NCBI RefSeq assembly: GCF_963662735.1
Contig: NZ_OY759744.1
Location: forward strand, 2,150,153 to 2,214,152
DNA from: an uncultured Methanoregula sp.
GTDB lineage: Archaea > Halobacteriota > Methanomicrobia > Methanomicrobiales > Methanospirillaceae
DNA length: 64,000 nucleotides
Direction: 5' to 3'
The notes under the pieces were generated by a model. It was not told the origin of the DNA, did no database searches, and saw only the letters and a list, made by a program, of their open reading frames with translations. Position 1 is the first letter of the stretch, and each line of letters starts with the position of its first letter. The translations under genes were made by a program, and so were the position numbers. This document shows, piece after piece, positions 49,230 to 59,002 of this stretch.

Positions 49230-50035
49230 GTCAAAACGGTCCCTTTCGAGTACATAGTATCAAAAATTTCACACAAACCCGTGACTTGAGATCCGGATAA
49301 TAGACATCCTACTTCGAAGTTAGCGATTAAACTGTTCTTTCTCAATTCTGCGCTACCAACATAGGCCAATTTGTCATCGGAAATAATTAGTTTCGCATGT
49401 GTGCTTGACAAAATTTTTCCAGATTCAGATAATAAATGATAGTCAACAATAGTGAGATTATTTTCTTTTTTCAGGTCCTTTGCTAAGTCTCGAATCCATG
49501 CAATCTCTCGCTCTCCTCTTGTTTTCAAATCCCTTGAGAGAATCCGTATTCTGACGTTCCGATTAAGAGCATTAGTCATACAGCTAATTAAATCCGGGAA
49601 AGCGTCATCATCAACTACATCAGATTGCATGAATGGTGAACAAATTCTGATGATTTGTGTTGATGAATCAATGAGTGTCCGAAAACAATCAATAGTGTCG
49701 ATCTGATCATTTCTCTGTTGAATATTTACCAATCCTAACTCTCGCAATCTTGGCTTTGAAATTACAATTTTAACCCCATCTATCTCTTTTCTATGCGGAA
49801 TAGTTTCTACGAGAAAAACGGTTGCTTGATCGCGAGATTCTCCGATCAGGTTATTGATATTGAGGAAACCTTTGTTGGCAGCGTCGATTATTACGTGCCT
49901 AATTTCTGATTCTGTTATTGTCGGAATGGCGGAATAATTCTCTATAAGTTCTTTGACAGTTGCAGATTTATTATTCGAAAGGTAATCCTGAAGATATTGT
50001 GAAATTGTTTTTTCAATATTCTGATTTATCTTCAT
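49226..50035 (-). CDS. drmC: DrmC-like phospholipase D-family protein
   Basis: A 269-residue protein with one complete HKD motif in STHAKLIISDDKLAYVGSAEL (~211-231; HxKx4D) and a less conserved first half (IIRICSPFMQSD, RIRILSRDL). The N-terminal ~70 residues form a small helical domain. DISARM DrmC belongs to this family; it is often dispensable and may be a nuclease. It overlaps drmB (4 bp) and the 1109-residue gene (4 bp), giving a tightly coupled order drmA-drmB-drmC. Confidence 0.85.
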   Translation of the reverse strand: MKINQNIEKTISQYLQDYLSNNKSATVKELIENYSAIPTITESEIRHVIIDAANKGFLNINNLIGESRDQATVFLVETIPHRKEIDGVKIVISKPRLRELGLVNIQQRNDQIDTIDCFRTLIDSSTQIIRICSPFMQSDVVDDDAFPDLISCMTNALNRNVRIRILSRDLKTRGEREIAWIRDLAKDLKKENNLTIVDYHLLSESGKILSSTHAKLIISDDKLAYVGSAELRKNSLIANFEVGCLLSGSQVTGLCEIFDTMYSKGTVLT

Positions 50036-51972
50036 GGCATGTAACCGATTTTATTCAAAAAACCTATTTCAAATCTAGGTCCCCCGACTAATGTCGAACG
50101 ATCTAAATCCTGGTTAAACCGTTCACAAACAATTTCTGGAACATAGCTACACGCGTTACATGACCCCCCCTCATCAATCATACATGCGGGATCTTGCGGG
50201 CAGTCTGATGCAATTTCATTCATTCGCTTAAACCAATCTTCAAGATGATAGTCGTACGTAAATTCTAACCCGCCAATATTCAAACCACTTGTTGAATAAA
50301 TGAAAAAGGAGGCCGTTTTTGGAAATATCCGTTCAGCTAAACTTTGAATTTCCAAGCCCGTATCAATTGTTGATTGCTGGATAAGCATGTGACAATATGT
50401 GTGCAGTAAAATCGTTATCGCTTCTTTGCAATTTTCGTTTTGAGAGATAATCGACCGGAAGTGGTTTTCGGCATCTCCCTCGAAAGGTAGGATTTTTATG
50501 GTTGGATCAATGGTCAATTTATTTCGATCAAGCCAGTACAGTAATCTAATAAAATCGAGTTGGAATACAATCCCTTCTGTTAAAAAATCCCTGACAAAAA
50601 CCGTAGGTTTTTTATTATTTCCTTCAGTGGTCATTATTGGATCAAATAGAAGAGGTTCACGCCTCGTTGATCCTGTAATCGTTCCAATAAGGGCTTGTAT
50701 CATATTGAAATTTGCAATATGGATAATTTGTTTTAGACCAAATATATCAAGCCACCCGGTAAAATCTTCTGGAGGAAAAATCGGGGCGTCCCTTTTTTTG
50801 GGAACCAATTTGCCCTTTTCTGTACTACTTACTGAAGTTAATAGAAAAAGGCCTTGTAAATCATTTTCATCAACTCCAATGTCTTTAACCTGGATCAAAG
50901 CATCCGAAATTTTTTCTACACCATAACGGCTTTTTAACCGGTTGGAATCACCCCCTTCAGAAATTTTCACTTTTACCTCTTTTATGATAGATCTAATCAG
51001 TCGTAAGAGATTCGTAGAATTCCACTCTTTTTTATCTAAAATGTTCAAGTCTAATTCTTCGCATAAATCTCCAATTTTCCTTAATTCCCAAAAAGAAGTA
51101 TCATTTTTGATTACTTCATGAAATTCAGAGAGATATAATAACGATTCTTCAAGGTTTGGTGAAAATAATTCTCTGAATGCCTCGGAAAGAAACATCCCGT
51201 CTCTATTTCTCCTCCCGGAACTATCGATTTCATATTCTTGGGGGATGTCTGGAATTGAAACAACGTATGGATGAATTATAGTCTGAGATCTTGAAGGTAC
51301 ACCTTTGAATTTTTTCTTGGGTTTTGTGGAGAGAATTTGACCCGTTTTGTGAATAGTGTGATCGCATTCATAGAAGTATAATCCTTCAGTAGAGTGACAG
51401 TGAATGCATTCAACACTATAGGAACTCAAATCGTCTTTTTTCGCCCATTTTAACTTTTTTAAAGAATTTTTTTGGGAGCATTTTTTACAATCATGATTAA
51501 TATTCGTCATCAGATGCATTGGCACATGTCTTCCACACACATCACAGGATGCGAGAAATGTGACCTGCTCCCAATCGTCATTTTCAGTATGACCGCATGT
51601 ACGGCCCTCATTAATCAAAAAATATTGATTGCACTTATCTTTTTTACAAATCGCCGCTTGTGGTGATAATTTAAAACGTCCTGAAAGTCCATCATCTTTC
51701 TCATTGTCGACAAATTTAATACCCTGGATAACAAGATTATCTGCCGAAATTAATTCTAAAGAATATCCTTCTTTTTGCCGTTGATGTATGAAATTATTCA
51801 TCAATCTTAAAAAAATTGGTTTATACCTCGCAATGTTGATTTGAGCGGATTTATCCCGATCTTCATAGTTTGCGAGAATTTCAAAGCTGAATTTATCTTT
51901 TGAAAAAAATTGACCAATATGGCCTTGGAAAAAAGCGCTATTCTCTGGAATTTTGTGTATGTCTAAGGGCAT
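50032..51972 (-). CDS. drmB: DrmB-like DUF1998 protein
   Basis: A 646-residue protein. Four or more Cys pairs in the first third (CKKDKCNQYFLI, CDVCGRHVP, CKKCSQKN, CIHCHSTEGLYFYEC) form zinc-binding modules. The C-terminus has the DUF1998 signature CMIDEGGSCNACSYVPEIVC followed by ERFNQDLDRSTLVGG (~594-630). In DISARM, DrmB partners with the DrmA helicase on DNA. Here it starts 1 bp after drmA and ends overlapping drmC. Confidence 0.88.
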   Translation of the reverse strand: MPLDIHKIPENSAFFQGHIGQFFSKDKFSFEILANYEDRDKSAQINIARYKPIFLRLMNNFIHQRQKEGYSLELISADNLVIQGIKFVDNEKDDGLSGRFKLSPQAAICKKDKCNQYFLINEGRTCGHTENDDWEQVTFLASCDVCGRHVPMHLMTNINHDCKKCSQKNSLKKLKWAKKDDLSSYSVECIHCHSTEGLYFYECDHTIHKTGQILSTKPKKKFKGVPSRSQTIIHPYVVSIPDIPQEYEIDSSGRRNRDGMFLSEAFRELFSPNLEESLLYLSEFHEVIKNDTSFWELRKIGDLCEELDLNILDKKEWNSTNLLRLIRSIIKEVKVKISEGGDSNRLKSRYGVEKISDALIQVKDIGVDENDLQGLFLLTSVSSTEKGKLVPKKRDAPIFPPEDFTGWLDIFGLKQIIHIANFNMIQALIGTITGSTRREPLLFDPIMTTEGNNKKPTVFVRDFLTEGIVFQLDFIRLLYWLDRNKLTIDPTIKILPFEGDAENHFRSIISQNENCKEAITILLHTYCHMLIQQSTIDTGLEIQSLAERIFPKTASFFIYSTSGLNIGGLEFTYDYHLEDWFKRMNEIASDCPQDPACMIDEGGSCNACSYVPEIVCERFNQDLDRSTLVGGPRFEIGFLNKIGYMP

Positions 51973-51973
51973 T

Positions 51974-54900
51974 TTAATTCCCCCTTTTCATAATTCTGTG
52001 TTTATCTTCGTTGACCATTCCAAGAATGAGCTGTTTTTGGATACCTCGCATTCCCGATTGATTTCGATAAAAATAATCTCCACTTTTCGCCAATATTTTC
52101 GGAAAGAACAAATTAGGTTTTTCATTACTTTGAACAATTTCATTGATTCGGTCTTCGACTTCCTGATGAACATTGATATCAAGAATATCCTTTCTATACA
52201 CTTTTTTTATGAATTCGACAATGTGTTTTTTATCATTTAGATCAAGGAATGTAACATCCTGTTTTCGATAGAGCGGTTTTCCTTTCAAATTTGATACATG
52301 ATTCATTACGGATGCACAAAAAATCGAATTAATGGTTTGATGTAGTCCCAAACGAGAATATCTGTTTACTGGAATTGGTTTTACCTGGTGATCCAAGGTG
52401 TCATGATACCGCTTAAAATTTCTATAGAAACTATCGTCACGAACTCGGTTAGGATAAAACCAGAGTAATATTACACCTAGTTCTTTTCTGCCAACCCGGG
52501 ATAACGCTTGAATATATTCTGATGTTGTATATGGAATCCCTTGAAAAACCATGAAGTTCAATTCTTCCAAATCGACACCATGAGAAACAACAGATGTGGC
52601 ATATAAGGGTTCGAAAATTTGACCTCCACTGATAATTTTTTGAGGAGCATATTCTTTGATATATTTTCTAACGTCGTCAATCGCTTTTTTTAAGTCTTCT
52701 AAATTTGTATCCCCGGTTAATGTTTTTCCTCCGATGCCTACATTGTATTTCGTATCTAAAACATCACCAATAACTGCATCCTTCAAACGATCCATATCGT
52801 AAACATCTTGCTTTTTGATGTGGTAGGTGAGTGGAATCAGGAAATGATTAATCACATCTTGACCTTTTGTCTTATCAGAGAGGGAATATAATTCACAAAA
52901 CCGGTCCGGATTGGAGTTCAGAAGTTTCTGTGCTTCGATAATGAATTCAATAAAATGTAGTAGTGTTCTCAGAGCAGCATAGTGATTATCTCGTAGATTT
53001 GGTTTTAACCCATAAATTATTCTTTTTGGGCCTTCGATTTGTTCAAAGAAAATATCTGTCGAAGATCCTACACCATCTGGGCATCGCCCTGGTATGATAA
53101 ATGTCTTCTTTTTATAGAGTTCGTCGATTTGTTTTTTCGTTCCATTCAAGGTCGCACTCATCGCAACATGTTTGAAAAGCCGTCCGGAGGGAAACTCAGA
53201 GATTGTTTCAATTAGTCCTTCAAAATGTGCAGATATAGTTCCAAATCCTTCTTTTAATAAGTGCATTTCATCTTGAATGGATAATCGGGGCCCTGTGACA
53301 CTTATTACATTTTTCCCGATATTTTTACATTGAAATGCTTCATCTTTTTTCTCTTCACAAATTTCTCCGGATGGTATGAATCCATGTCCATCGGGGCAAT
53401 GACTTCCACTACCCCCGAGCAATGAACGAATTCTTCGCTGAGCTGACAAAGCAGCCCATTTATCAACGGTTGATACAATTACCGTTGGCCTCCAGCGAAA
53501 TACTTCACGGTCACTGAAATAAATATGAAACTCTTCCCCACATTTGTCGCATTTGTGGATTATCCGAGCATGTTTTTCATCATCGATTAATCGCACAGTG
53601 CCCACGGGCTGAGTTGTGCAAAGAGGGCATCGTGAAATTATTATTGATTCAGGTGCAGGAGTCTTAAGAATATTTTTAGAATAGAGGGTATCTTTGATCT
53701 TTTTGTATAAATCAGGGAACTCCTCAGTATTGCCAACATAATACCCCAAAGAAAAATTATCACCGGGGAATAAATTCTCATTTTTTTTGCGGACGTGATC
53801 AGCATGGATTAAAATGCTGGATAATCGTTCAAGTTGTTGTATAGATAGCATCCGAAGAGGAAATTTAACAATGGCTGTGACACCCTCTTTTTTCCCTTGG
53901 CTTCTTTCAAAAAATGCAGTAAATACAACAAGTGCGAAATAAGCCTCTGACTTACCCCCCCCAGTATCAACATGGAGAACATCGACGACATCCAATTCGG
54001 TCTCTTTTACGACAGACTCCATGCTTGAAATGAGAAAAACTAACTGAAAAATTCTCCAACCGGCGTTTGGGATCCCTTTTGTTGAATAATAATTAGAAAA
54101 TGCTTCATTTGTTTTTAAAAACGATTCTCTCACGTTTATGTCGGTTTTTATCAGATCAATTCCTTTTGAAAATCGATTTATTAAAATGGCATTTTGCTGG
54201 ATTAATTCGTCACGCTCTCCCCAGGTTTTTTGCTTATCTCCGTCTCTTGGTTGGAAATCGACTTTGTTAAAATTCTGGGGGACATTCAGCAAATATTGAT
54301 CATGATGATCGGTCATCATTTTCAAGAGTTTTTCAAGACCCCCAATTGCTGATTCTGGGTTAATTAAATTATTAAAATTCAGATTTATTCCCATTAGCGA
54401 GACTCTAGGACGGGTATTCTCCTGTTCGAAATATCCAAAATGATCGGTAGAGAATGTTTTTCCTTTGAGGTCCCATGATGCCTGGCAATTGATTGTTCTA
54501 AATCCGTAAAAATATCTTTGTTTATGCCCCTCGTAAAGATATTCATCGGAAAATTCATCAGAGAAATTGCTGTTTAGTGTTCCTGTCAGCTTGCAATCAA
54601 AAAGAGTCCTTTCAAAATTGTCTGGCTTTTCGGGTTCTATCGTATTATTTTTGAGGTAAATTGTGACCATCAAATCTTTTTCATCGAAATCACTTACTAG
54701 TACAGAAATTTCCGCTCTCCAAATATCTTCATTTATTTTTTTATTTTCTTTTAGTAAAGGATCATTATTTGCAAGAAGTTTTACTGCAGAAAAATCAATA
54801 TTTTTTTGTTGGGAGGCTATCGGGGTTTCATTAAAAAGTTTCACATCCCAAGTATCAGAAAAACCAAGTCGTTTCCACTTTCGGATATCTCGGTATGTGT

Positions 54901-55354
54901 TTGGTTTTCGATTTTCGACCATATCCTTTTTTTCTTCAGTCTGATCTTGAATGATTTTTTCATTGATTTGATAAAACACATTTCCGGTAATTTTTAAAAT
55001 TATTTCAGAAGATTTATCAATTTTAGTTCTGTCTACAAGAAATGAAACTTTCAATCGCTGTGCTCGAATCGATGCGCGATCTTCGTTACTATCGTGAGAT
55101 GCCAAATCCTTTGCTCTTGGAGCGGCTAATGTTCCAATAATAAATTTTCTACTTGGACGGGCATCTTCGAATACTTCGTCATCAAGGTGAGTACCCGCAG
55201 TTCTTGAAATGATATATTTCACTAAATCGTTGGAAAAAACTTGTTTCGAGGATTCTATCAAAGATTCCCACCTAAATTCATATTCTGAAATTATACAAGA
55301 TATATGTATTGAGTTTGTTGCGAATCGAAAGATGATCTTGTTTTTAATTCTCAC
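51974..55354 (-). CDS. drmA: DrmA-like DISARM helicase
   Basis: A 1126-residue SF2 helicase. Walker A is DTGGGKSEAYFALVVF (~463-478), Walker B/DEAH is IQDEMHLLKEG (~692-702), motif III is VAMSATLNG, and motif VI is QALSRVGRKELG (~947-958). A zinc finger CPLCTTQPVG...CDKCGEEF sits between motifs I and II. The N-terminal ~400 residues are a family-specific domain. The start is GTG at 55354: in-frame upstream stops exclude a longer protein and there is no nearby ATG. First gene of a six-gene operon. In DISARM the DrmAB complex recognises unmodified foreign DNA ends. Confidence 0.9.
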   Translation of the reverse strand: MRIKNKIIFRFATNSIHISCIISEYEFRWESLIESSKQVFSNDLVKYIISRTAGTHLDDEVFEDARPSRKFIIGTLAAPRAKDLASHDSNEDRASIRAQRLKVSFLVDRTKIDKSSEIILKITGNVFYQINEKIIQDQTEEKKDMVENRKPNTYRDIRKWKRLGFSDTWDVKLFNETPIASQQKNIDFSAVKLLANNDPLLKENKKINEDIWRAEISVLVSDFDEKDLMVTIYLKNNTIEPEKPDNFERTLFDCKLTGTLNSNFSDEFSDEYLYEGHKQRYFYGFRTINCQASWDLKGKTFSTDHFGYFEQENTRPRVSLMGINLNFNNLINPESAIGGLEKLLKMMTDHHDQYLLNVPQNFNKVDFQPRDGDKQKTWGERDELIQQNAILINRFSKGIDLIKTDINVRESFLKTNEAFSNYYSTKGIPNAGWRIFQLVFLISSMESVVKETELDVVDVLHVDTGGGKSEAYFALVVFTAFFERSQGKKEGVTAIVKFPLRMLSIQQLERLSSILIHADHVRKKNENLFPGDNFSLGYYVGNTEEFPDLYKKIKDTLYSKNILKTPAPESIIISRCPLCTTQPVGTVRLIDDEKHARIIHKCDKCGEEFHIYFSDREVFRWRPTVIVSTVDKWAALSAQRRIRSLLGGSGSHCPDGHGFIPSGEICEEKKDEAFQCKNIGKNVISVTGPRLSIQDEMHLLKEGFGTISAHFEGLIETISEFPSGRLFKHVAMSATLNGTKKQIDELYKKKTFIIPGRCPDGVGSSTDIFFEQIEGPKRIIYGLKPNLRDNHYAALRTLLHFIEFIIEAQKLLNSNPDRFCELYSLSDKTKGQDVINHFLIPLTYHIKKQDVYDMDRLKDAVIGDVLDTKYNVGIGGKTLTGDTNLEDLKKAIDDVRKYIKEYAPQKIISGGQIFEPLYATSVVSHGVDLEELNFMVFQGIPYTTSEYIQALSRVGRKELGVILLWFYPNRVRDDSFYRNFKRYHDTLDHQVKPIPVNRYSRLGLHQTINSIFCASVMNHVSNLKGKPLYRKQDVTFLDLNDKKHIVEFIKKVYRKDILDINVHQEVEDRINEIVQSNEKPNLFFPKILAKSGDYFYRNQSGMRGIQKQLILGMVNEDKHRIMKRGN

Positions 55355-55453
55355 TTTTTTTCATAGCCGTATCTCTCTCCAAATTAAAATGGCTTTTTAA
55401 GGGAGGCAAAACCAAAAAAATCAATAGAAACGTTGTGAAAACTGATTTAATTT

Positions 55454-57379
55454 TCAGATATCACACAAGTCTTCCGTCTTTTCTTCCATTATCTCTCCAG
55501 TTATCCCAACACTCACCATCTCCCTCACCCCCGCCCCCACCAGCGCTTCATACGTCGCCCGCATCCCAATCTCATTCGGCACAAACACAATAAATCCATC
55601 CCGACCCCGGGTCAATAACACCCGATAACTATTCACTCGCAGCCGGTGCGGATCCTTAGCTTTAGACCGGGAAGATGGCGGACTCTTCCATTCCCCACTC
55701 CAGGTAAAATCATCGCCCCAACAGACAATCGGGAAATCAAGTTCAAGTCCTTGGCAGGAAAACTCCGTCGCCACATCGCGTAACGCACAGCAAGAATTCC
55801 GAGAGTTAGGGGGATCGTTATACCACGGACCTTCCCGCATATTCTTCGTGTAATTGTATTCATTGTGGACGTCAAAACGAGGAAGGTTCTTCGCCTTCGA
55901 GGATGCGAGCAATCCATAGCGTTTGTCCTCTTGGCCTCTGTACCGCTCCTGTACATAATTCGTTGCAACGTTGAGATCCTGCGTGATGTATACATCAAAT
56001 CCTTGATCCATGACGCGATCTGCCAAGATTTTAGCATTGTGCAGATTCCCTTCAAGAATTGCAGAGATCCATTGCGCAACATCCTCCGCTAGATGTGATC
56101 GAAGAGTAATGGAGAGATCGAGAACATCAGTTGTCACGCATTTCTTTACAACTGGAAAATTACCGGCTATTTTCTCCGGACAATGCACAACCCAAGGTTT
56201 CTGCATTTTAACAAGAGCATCATTCCATTGTGCCAAACCTGATTCTTCGCCAAGGTGAATTTCTTGTCCTTCGCCAATGAGAGCTACCATCAAACCCCAC
56301 GAGTTCATCCGCTCCGCCAAGCGTAAGAAATCTTCAGGCTCGCTCGTGGCATGGCCCCGTTTTTCGTTCACTCGTTCGGCATCCCACGCTCGTTGGGCTT
56401 CATCATAAACCCAGATATGTTCATGGGGGATCTTTTCAGTTGCTCCGCCATACTCTTTCAAAAATCCATGCACATCTTGAACAAAAATGGAATTCTTCAA
56501 GGCATGTTTGAGGACTTTCACGAGAGGCCCATTTCCCGAGAGAAATACCGCATTGTTCCGAAGGTCGGAACTATCCAGGTGATTCTCATACACTAATTGA
56601 ATGCCAACAAGCGTTTTCCCAGCACCAGGAACACCAGTCACGAGAGCGAGATGCAATTCATTCTTCGCTTGTGCCTCTTGGGCAATGGAGATGAGTTCCG
56701 CAATCGTCTGAGGAATGCCGGCGCTCAATGCTCGCTTGATCTGAGGGAGCGGTTGTTTTCCCCAAATTGTCCGTGCAGCTTGTATCAATGACGGAAGCGG
56801 AGCATATTCTGCAGCAATCCAAAGCGTTGGATCAATCAAAGCTCCGGTTTCCAATTCTGATTGGAGAGTTAAGACATCAGCAATATGGTCCGATGAAATG
56901 ACAATGACATCCTCATCAAGCGATATACGATCCTTTGCTCGGGCAAGAACAAGAATTGGGATAACGGTGTGGTTTTGTGATGCAGAATGAAAATGCTGCA
57001 AATCGCGAGCATACGCAGCAACTTGATCGCTATGGGCTTGGAGGCGTTGTGCATAATCCTTGAATTCAAGAACAAAGACGCACGGCCCTAATATAACAAC
57101 ATCCGGTCGCCGCCCACGTTCACGGGGCAATTCATATTCAAAAATGATAGAATAGTTTCCAATTTCGGGTTTGATCTGAACGAGTTGTCGCAATTCTTTT
57201 TGTAAAATATCAAATTCATGCTTCCATGCAAGAATCTGACTTTGATCAGCAGGCGCATTCATGCACCGTTGATGATGCCCCTCTAATGCGATGAGCCATG
57301 CGGCTTTTGAGATAGAGAGAAACGTGTGAATAGTTCCTGACCAGCCGCAAGGTGTATTCTGCACATCCAAAGAAAACAA
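55454..57379 (-). CDS. DUF2075 (Schlafen-like) ATPase
   Basis: A 641-residue protein. Walker A VTGVPGAGKTLVGIQL (~244-258) and a B-like HIWVYDEAQRAWD (~320-332) mark a DUF2075 helicase/ATPase of the Schlafen-3-like group. The N-terminal ~200 residues contain VVILGPCVFVLEFKDYA, a nuclease-like strand (DxxxxxxxxxxEFK). The C-terminal ALRDVATEFSCQGLELDFPIVCWGDDF and VNSYRVLLTRGRDGFIVFVP match UvrD-like motifs V and VI. The only in-frame starts are non-ATG (TTG 57379, or earlier codons after a stop near 57430). Its base composition is intermediate, so it may have joined the island separately. Confidence 0.85.
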   Translation of the reverse strand: MFSLDVQNTPCGWSGTIHTFLSISKAAWLIALEGHHQRCMNAPADQSQILAWKHEFDILQKELRQLVQIKPEIGNYSIIFEYELPRERGRRPDVVILGPCVFVLEFKDYAQRLQAHSDQVAAYARDLQHFHSASQNHTVIPILVLARAKDRISLDEDVIVISSDHIADVLTLQSELETGALIDPTLWIAAEYAPLPSLIQAARTIWGKQPLPQIKRALSAGIPQTIAELISIAQEAQAKNELHLALVTGVPGAGKTLVGIQLVYENHLDSSDLRNNAVFLSGNGPLVKVLKHALKNSIFVQDVHGFLKEYGGATEKIPHEHIWVYDEAQRAWDAERVNEKRGHATSEPEDFLRLAERMNSWGLMVALIGEGQEIHLGEESGLAQWNDALVKMQKPWVVHCPEKIAGNFPVVKKCVTTDVLDLSITLRSHLAEDVAQWISAILEGNLHNAKILADRVMDQGFDVYITQDLNVATNYVQERYRGQEDKRYGLLASSKAKNLPRFDVHNEYNYTKNMREGPWYNDPPNSRNSCCALRDVATEFSCQGLELDFPIVCWGDDFTWSGEWKSPPSSRSKAKDPHRLRVNSYRVLLTRGRDGFIVFVPNEIGMRATYEALVGAGVREMVSVGITGEIMEEKTEDLCDI

Positions 57380-57542
57380 CTCGCGATGATCAATAGTAAG
57401 CCTGGATGGATCGATAAAGATTCGTGTTTACGTTTGGGCAAGTCCATACTGTTTTTCGTGAAACTACCGTCTTGCGGTACAATTTGTAAAAAGTTATGAG
57501 AGAAATGATTTCATTGGAATGAATATCGAGGGGTCAAAGAAA

Positions 57543-58292
57543 TTAGAATTGTGGTTTCTTTGATAGTGTTGAATTCCTAACCGGGATATTGAGATTATTT
57601 TGGTCTAAAATTCTTTGGACGTTGTTAAGAAGTTTGATATCAATATCTTCAGCCCCCGGTTTTGGATATAAGACAATTTCTTCAATTAGATCAGCGGGAT
57701 CGATCCTGACATATCCTCCACGATCAGAAAAAGTGGGATTTGGCGGATCATTTTTTATTATCATTCGTATTTCGTTTTCCCCGGAGAACTCATTTTTTTT
57801 GAGAGAGAACAAAGAGATCAGATCCAAATCTTTTTTGAAAGAATCCTTATCAAAATCTGAATATTTTACACGTCTAATGTGTATTTCGTTCGGTGATTCG
57901 TCTCGGAGTGATTCCTTCAATCTCCCCAAAGTTGTTCTTATTGCGATTCCTTGATTTAATTCTGAATATTTATCCCACATATGCGTTAGTTCATGATTCT
58001 TATTGCAAAAACAGCAAATATACATCAAATTACGTTCGGCATTTGAGAATTTTTTCAATCGATAATAAGGGCTTCCCCATGCTCTTCCCCATGGAGTGCG
58101 ACCCCATCCACCTTTTTTTTGTTTGAGATAGTCATCGGGACATGAACCCTCAAAAGGCTCGCCTAACATATCCCATCGAGAGAAATAAAGACCGGTGTTC
58201 CGGATCAATTCTTCAAAACGAGAAAATTTCATGTATCTCCACAAGGGTGTTGATTCAATGAGATTTTCCTCAATATCGAAATTGCATTTCAT
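57543..58292 (-). CDS. DUF2971 protein
   Basis: A 249-residue protein, ATG 58292. LWRYMKFSRFEELIRNTGLYFSRWDMLGEPFEGSCPDDYL and YICCFCNKNHELTHMWDKYSELNQGIAIRTT match DUF2971, whose members are often encoded in defence or mobile regions and have been compared to ADP-ribosylating toxins. No adjacent immunity gene is seen. It precedes the DUF2075 gene by 160 bp on the same strand. Function unproven. Confidence 0.78.
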   Translation of the reverse strand: MKCNFDIEENLIESTPLWRYMKFSRFEELIRNTGLYFSRWDMLGEPFEGSCPDDYLKQKKGGWGRTPWGRAWGSPYYRLKKFSNAERNLMYICCFCNKNHELTHMWDKYSELNQGIAIRTTLGRLKESLRDESPNEIHIRRVKYSDFDKDSFKKDLDLISLFSLKKNEFSGENEIRMIIKNDPPNPTFSDRGGYVRIDPADLIEEIVLYPKPGAEDIDIKLLNNVQRILDQNNLNIPVRNSTLSKKPQF

Positions 58293-58427
58293 CAGATTGT
58301 TCTCAGTCTTTTAGGTCCCCCCTCGCTTAAAGATCCTTTTGCTTCTCCCCCCCTTCAGCAAAACCTAAAACCCCTCTCCCACAGAGTAATAATTCAGCCC
58401 ACGGGCCCAGGGGCGAGAAGCCAAACA

Positions 58428-58502
58428 ATGGCAGATTTCGTACAGAGTGCAAATATCAAGAGTACAGTCCGCACACTCGCGAGACCCATAGCAGAAATAA
58501 AA
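58428..58502 (+). pseudogene. Truncated inverted copy of the 33102-33605 gene
   Basis: The plus strand reads MADFVQSANIKSTVRTLARPIAEIK, then stops matching. The intact gene starts MADFVQSANVKSAVRTLARPIADVA. At DNA level the first ~65 bases are ~90% identical. Only the 5' end remains, in opposite orientation, 25 kb away. Confidence 0.85.
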
Positions 58503-59002
58503 CCCGGTATAAATTCCACATCACTCTTCCGGTGAATCCATCCCAAAAAATAATTCACGGGGAGGCCCCAGGTCATGTGGCTTCTCCCCGTGCGTGTCCC
58601 GAAATCGTAAGGTTTTCAACTTGCCAGACCACTGTTGTTCACATCCATCTGGCATCACCAATTGAGTTGCCTCAAAGATCCTGCTCTTTGAGCGTAGCGT
58701 ACTGTCGTGAACAACGGCCTGCCGGTGATTCCGGTGGTTTACCGGTTCAGGATCTCATCGTCCACACGATCCGTTTAAAATTATAATATAAACGATTTCT
58801 CGCGCAATCATCTACCGGTTTTTGAGGTGCCGCAATTTTCCATCCCCCAAATTTTCCATAAATTTTTCCTGTCTTTTTAAAAAATTGAATTCCTGTTGAA
58901 AAGTGTTATGGCTCAAAGCTTTACTGATCGCTTGTGGTGTTGCTATGTTTTTCCTCCACCGGTATTTTCATCTATTTATCCCGATTTTTTCTCCTCCGTC
59001 GT
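58503..59002. other. Non-coding stretch with a hairpin
   Basis: No trusted gene. An inverted repeat CACGGGGAG ... CTCCCCGTG lies at 58558-58595. Near 58790-58820 TATAAACGATTTCTCGCGC and CATCTACCGG recall the repeats at 35.3 and 36.55 kb, but the match is weak. Confidence 0.4.

Noticed and set aside
43308-55354. Complete 7-deazaguanine (Dpd) or phosphorothioate (Dnd) system
   Set aside because: There is a DGQHR protein and a phospholipase-D protein, but no transglycosylase (DpdA), no DndC/D/E and no cysteine desulfurase. The helicase/DUF1998/PLD order fits DISARM better.
58532-58786. 84-codon frame after the pseudogene
   Set aside because: No ribosome site, His/Arg/Pro-rich, and it runs through a hairpin; no support.
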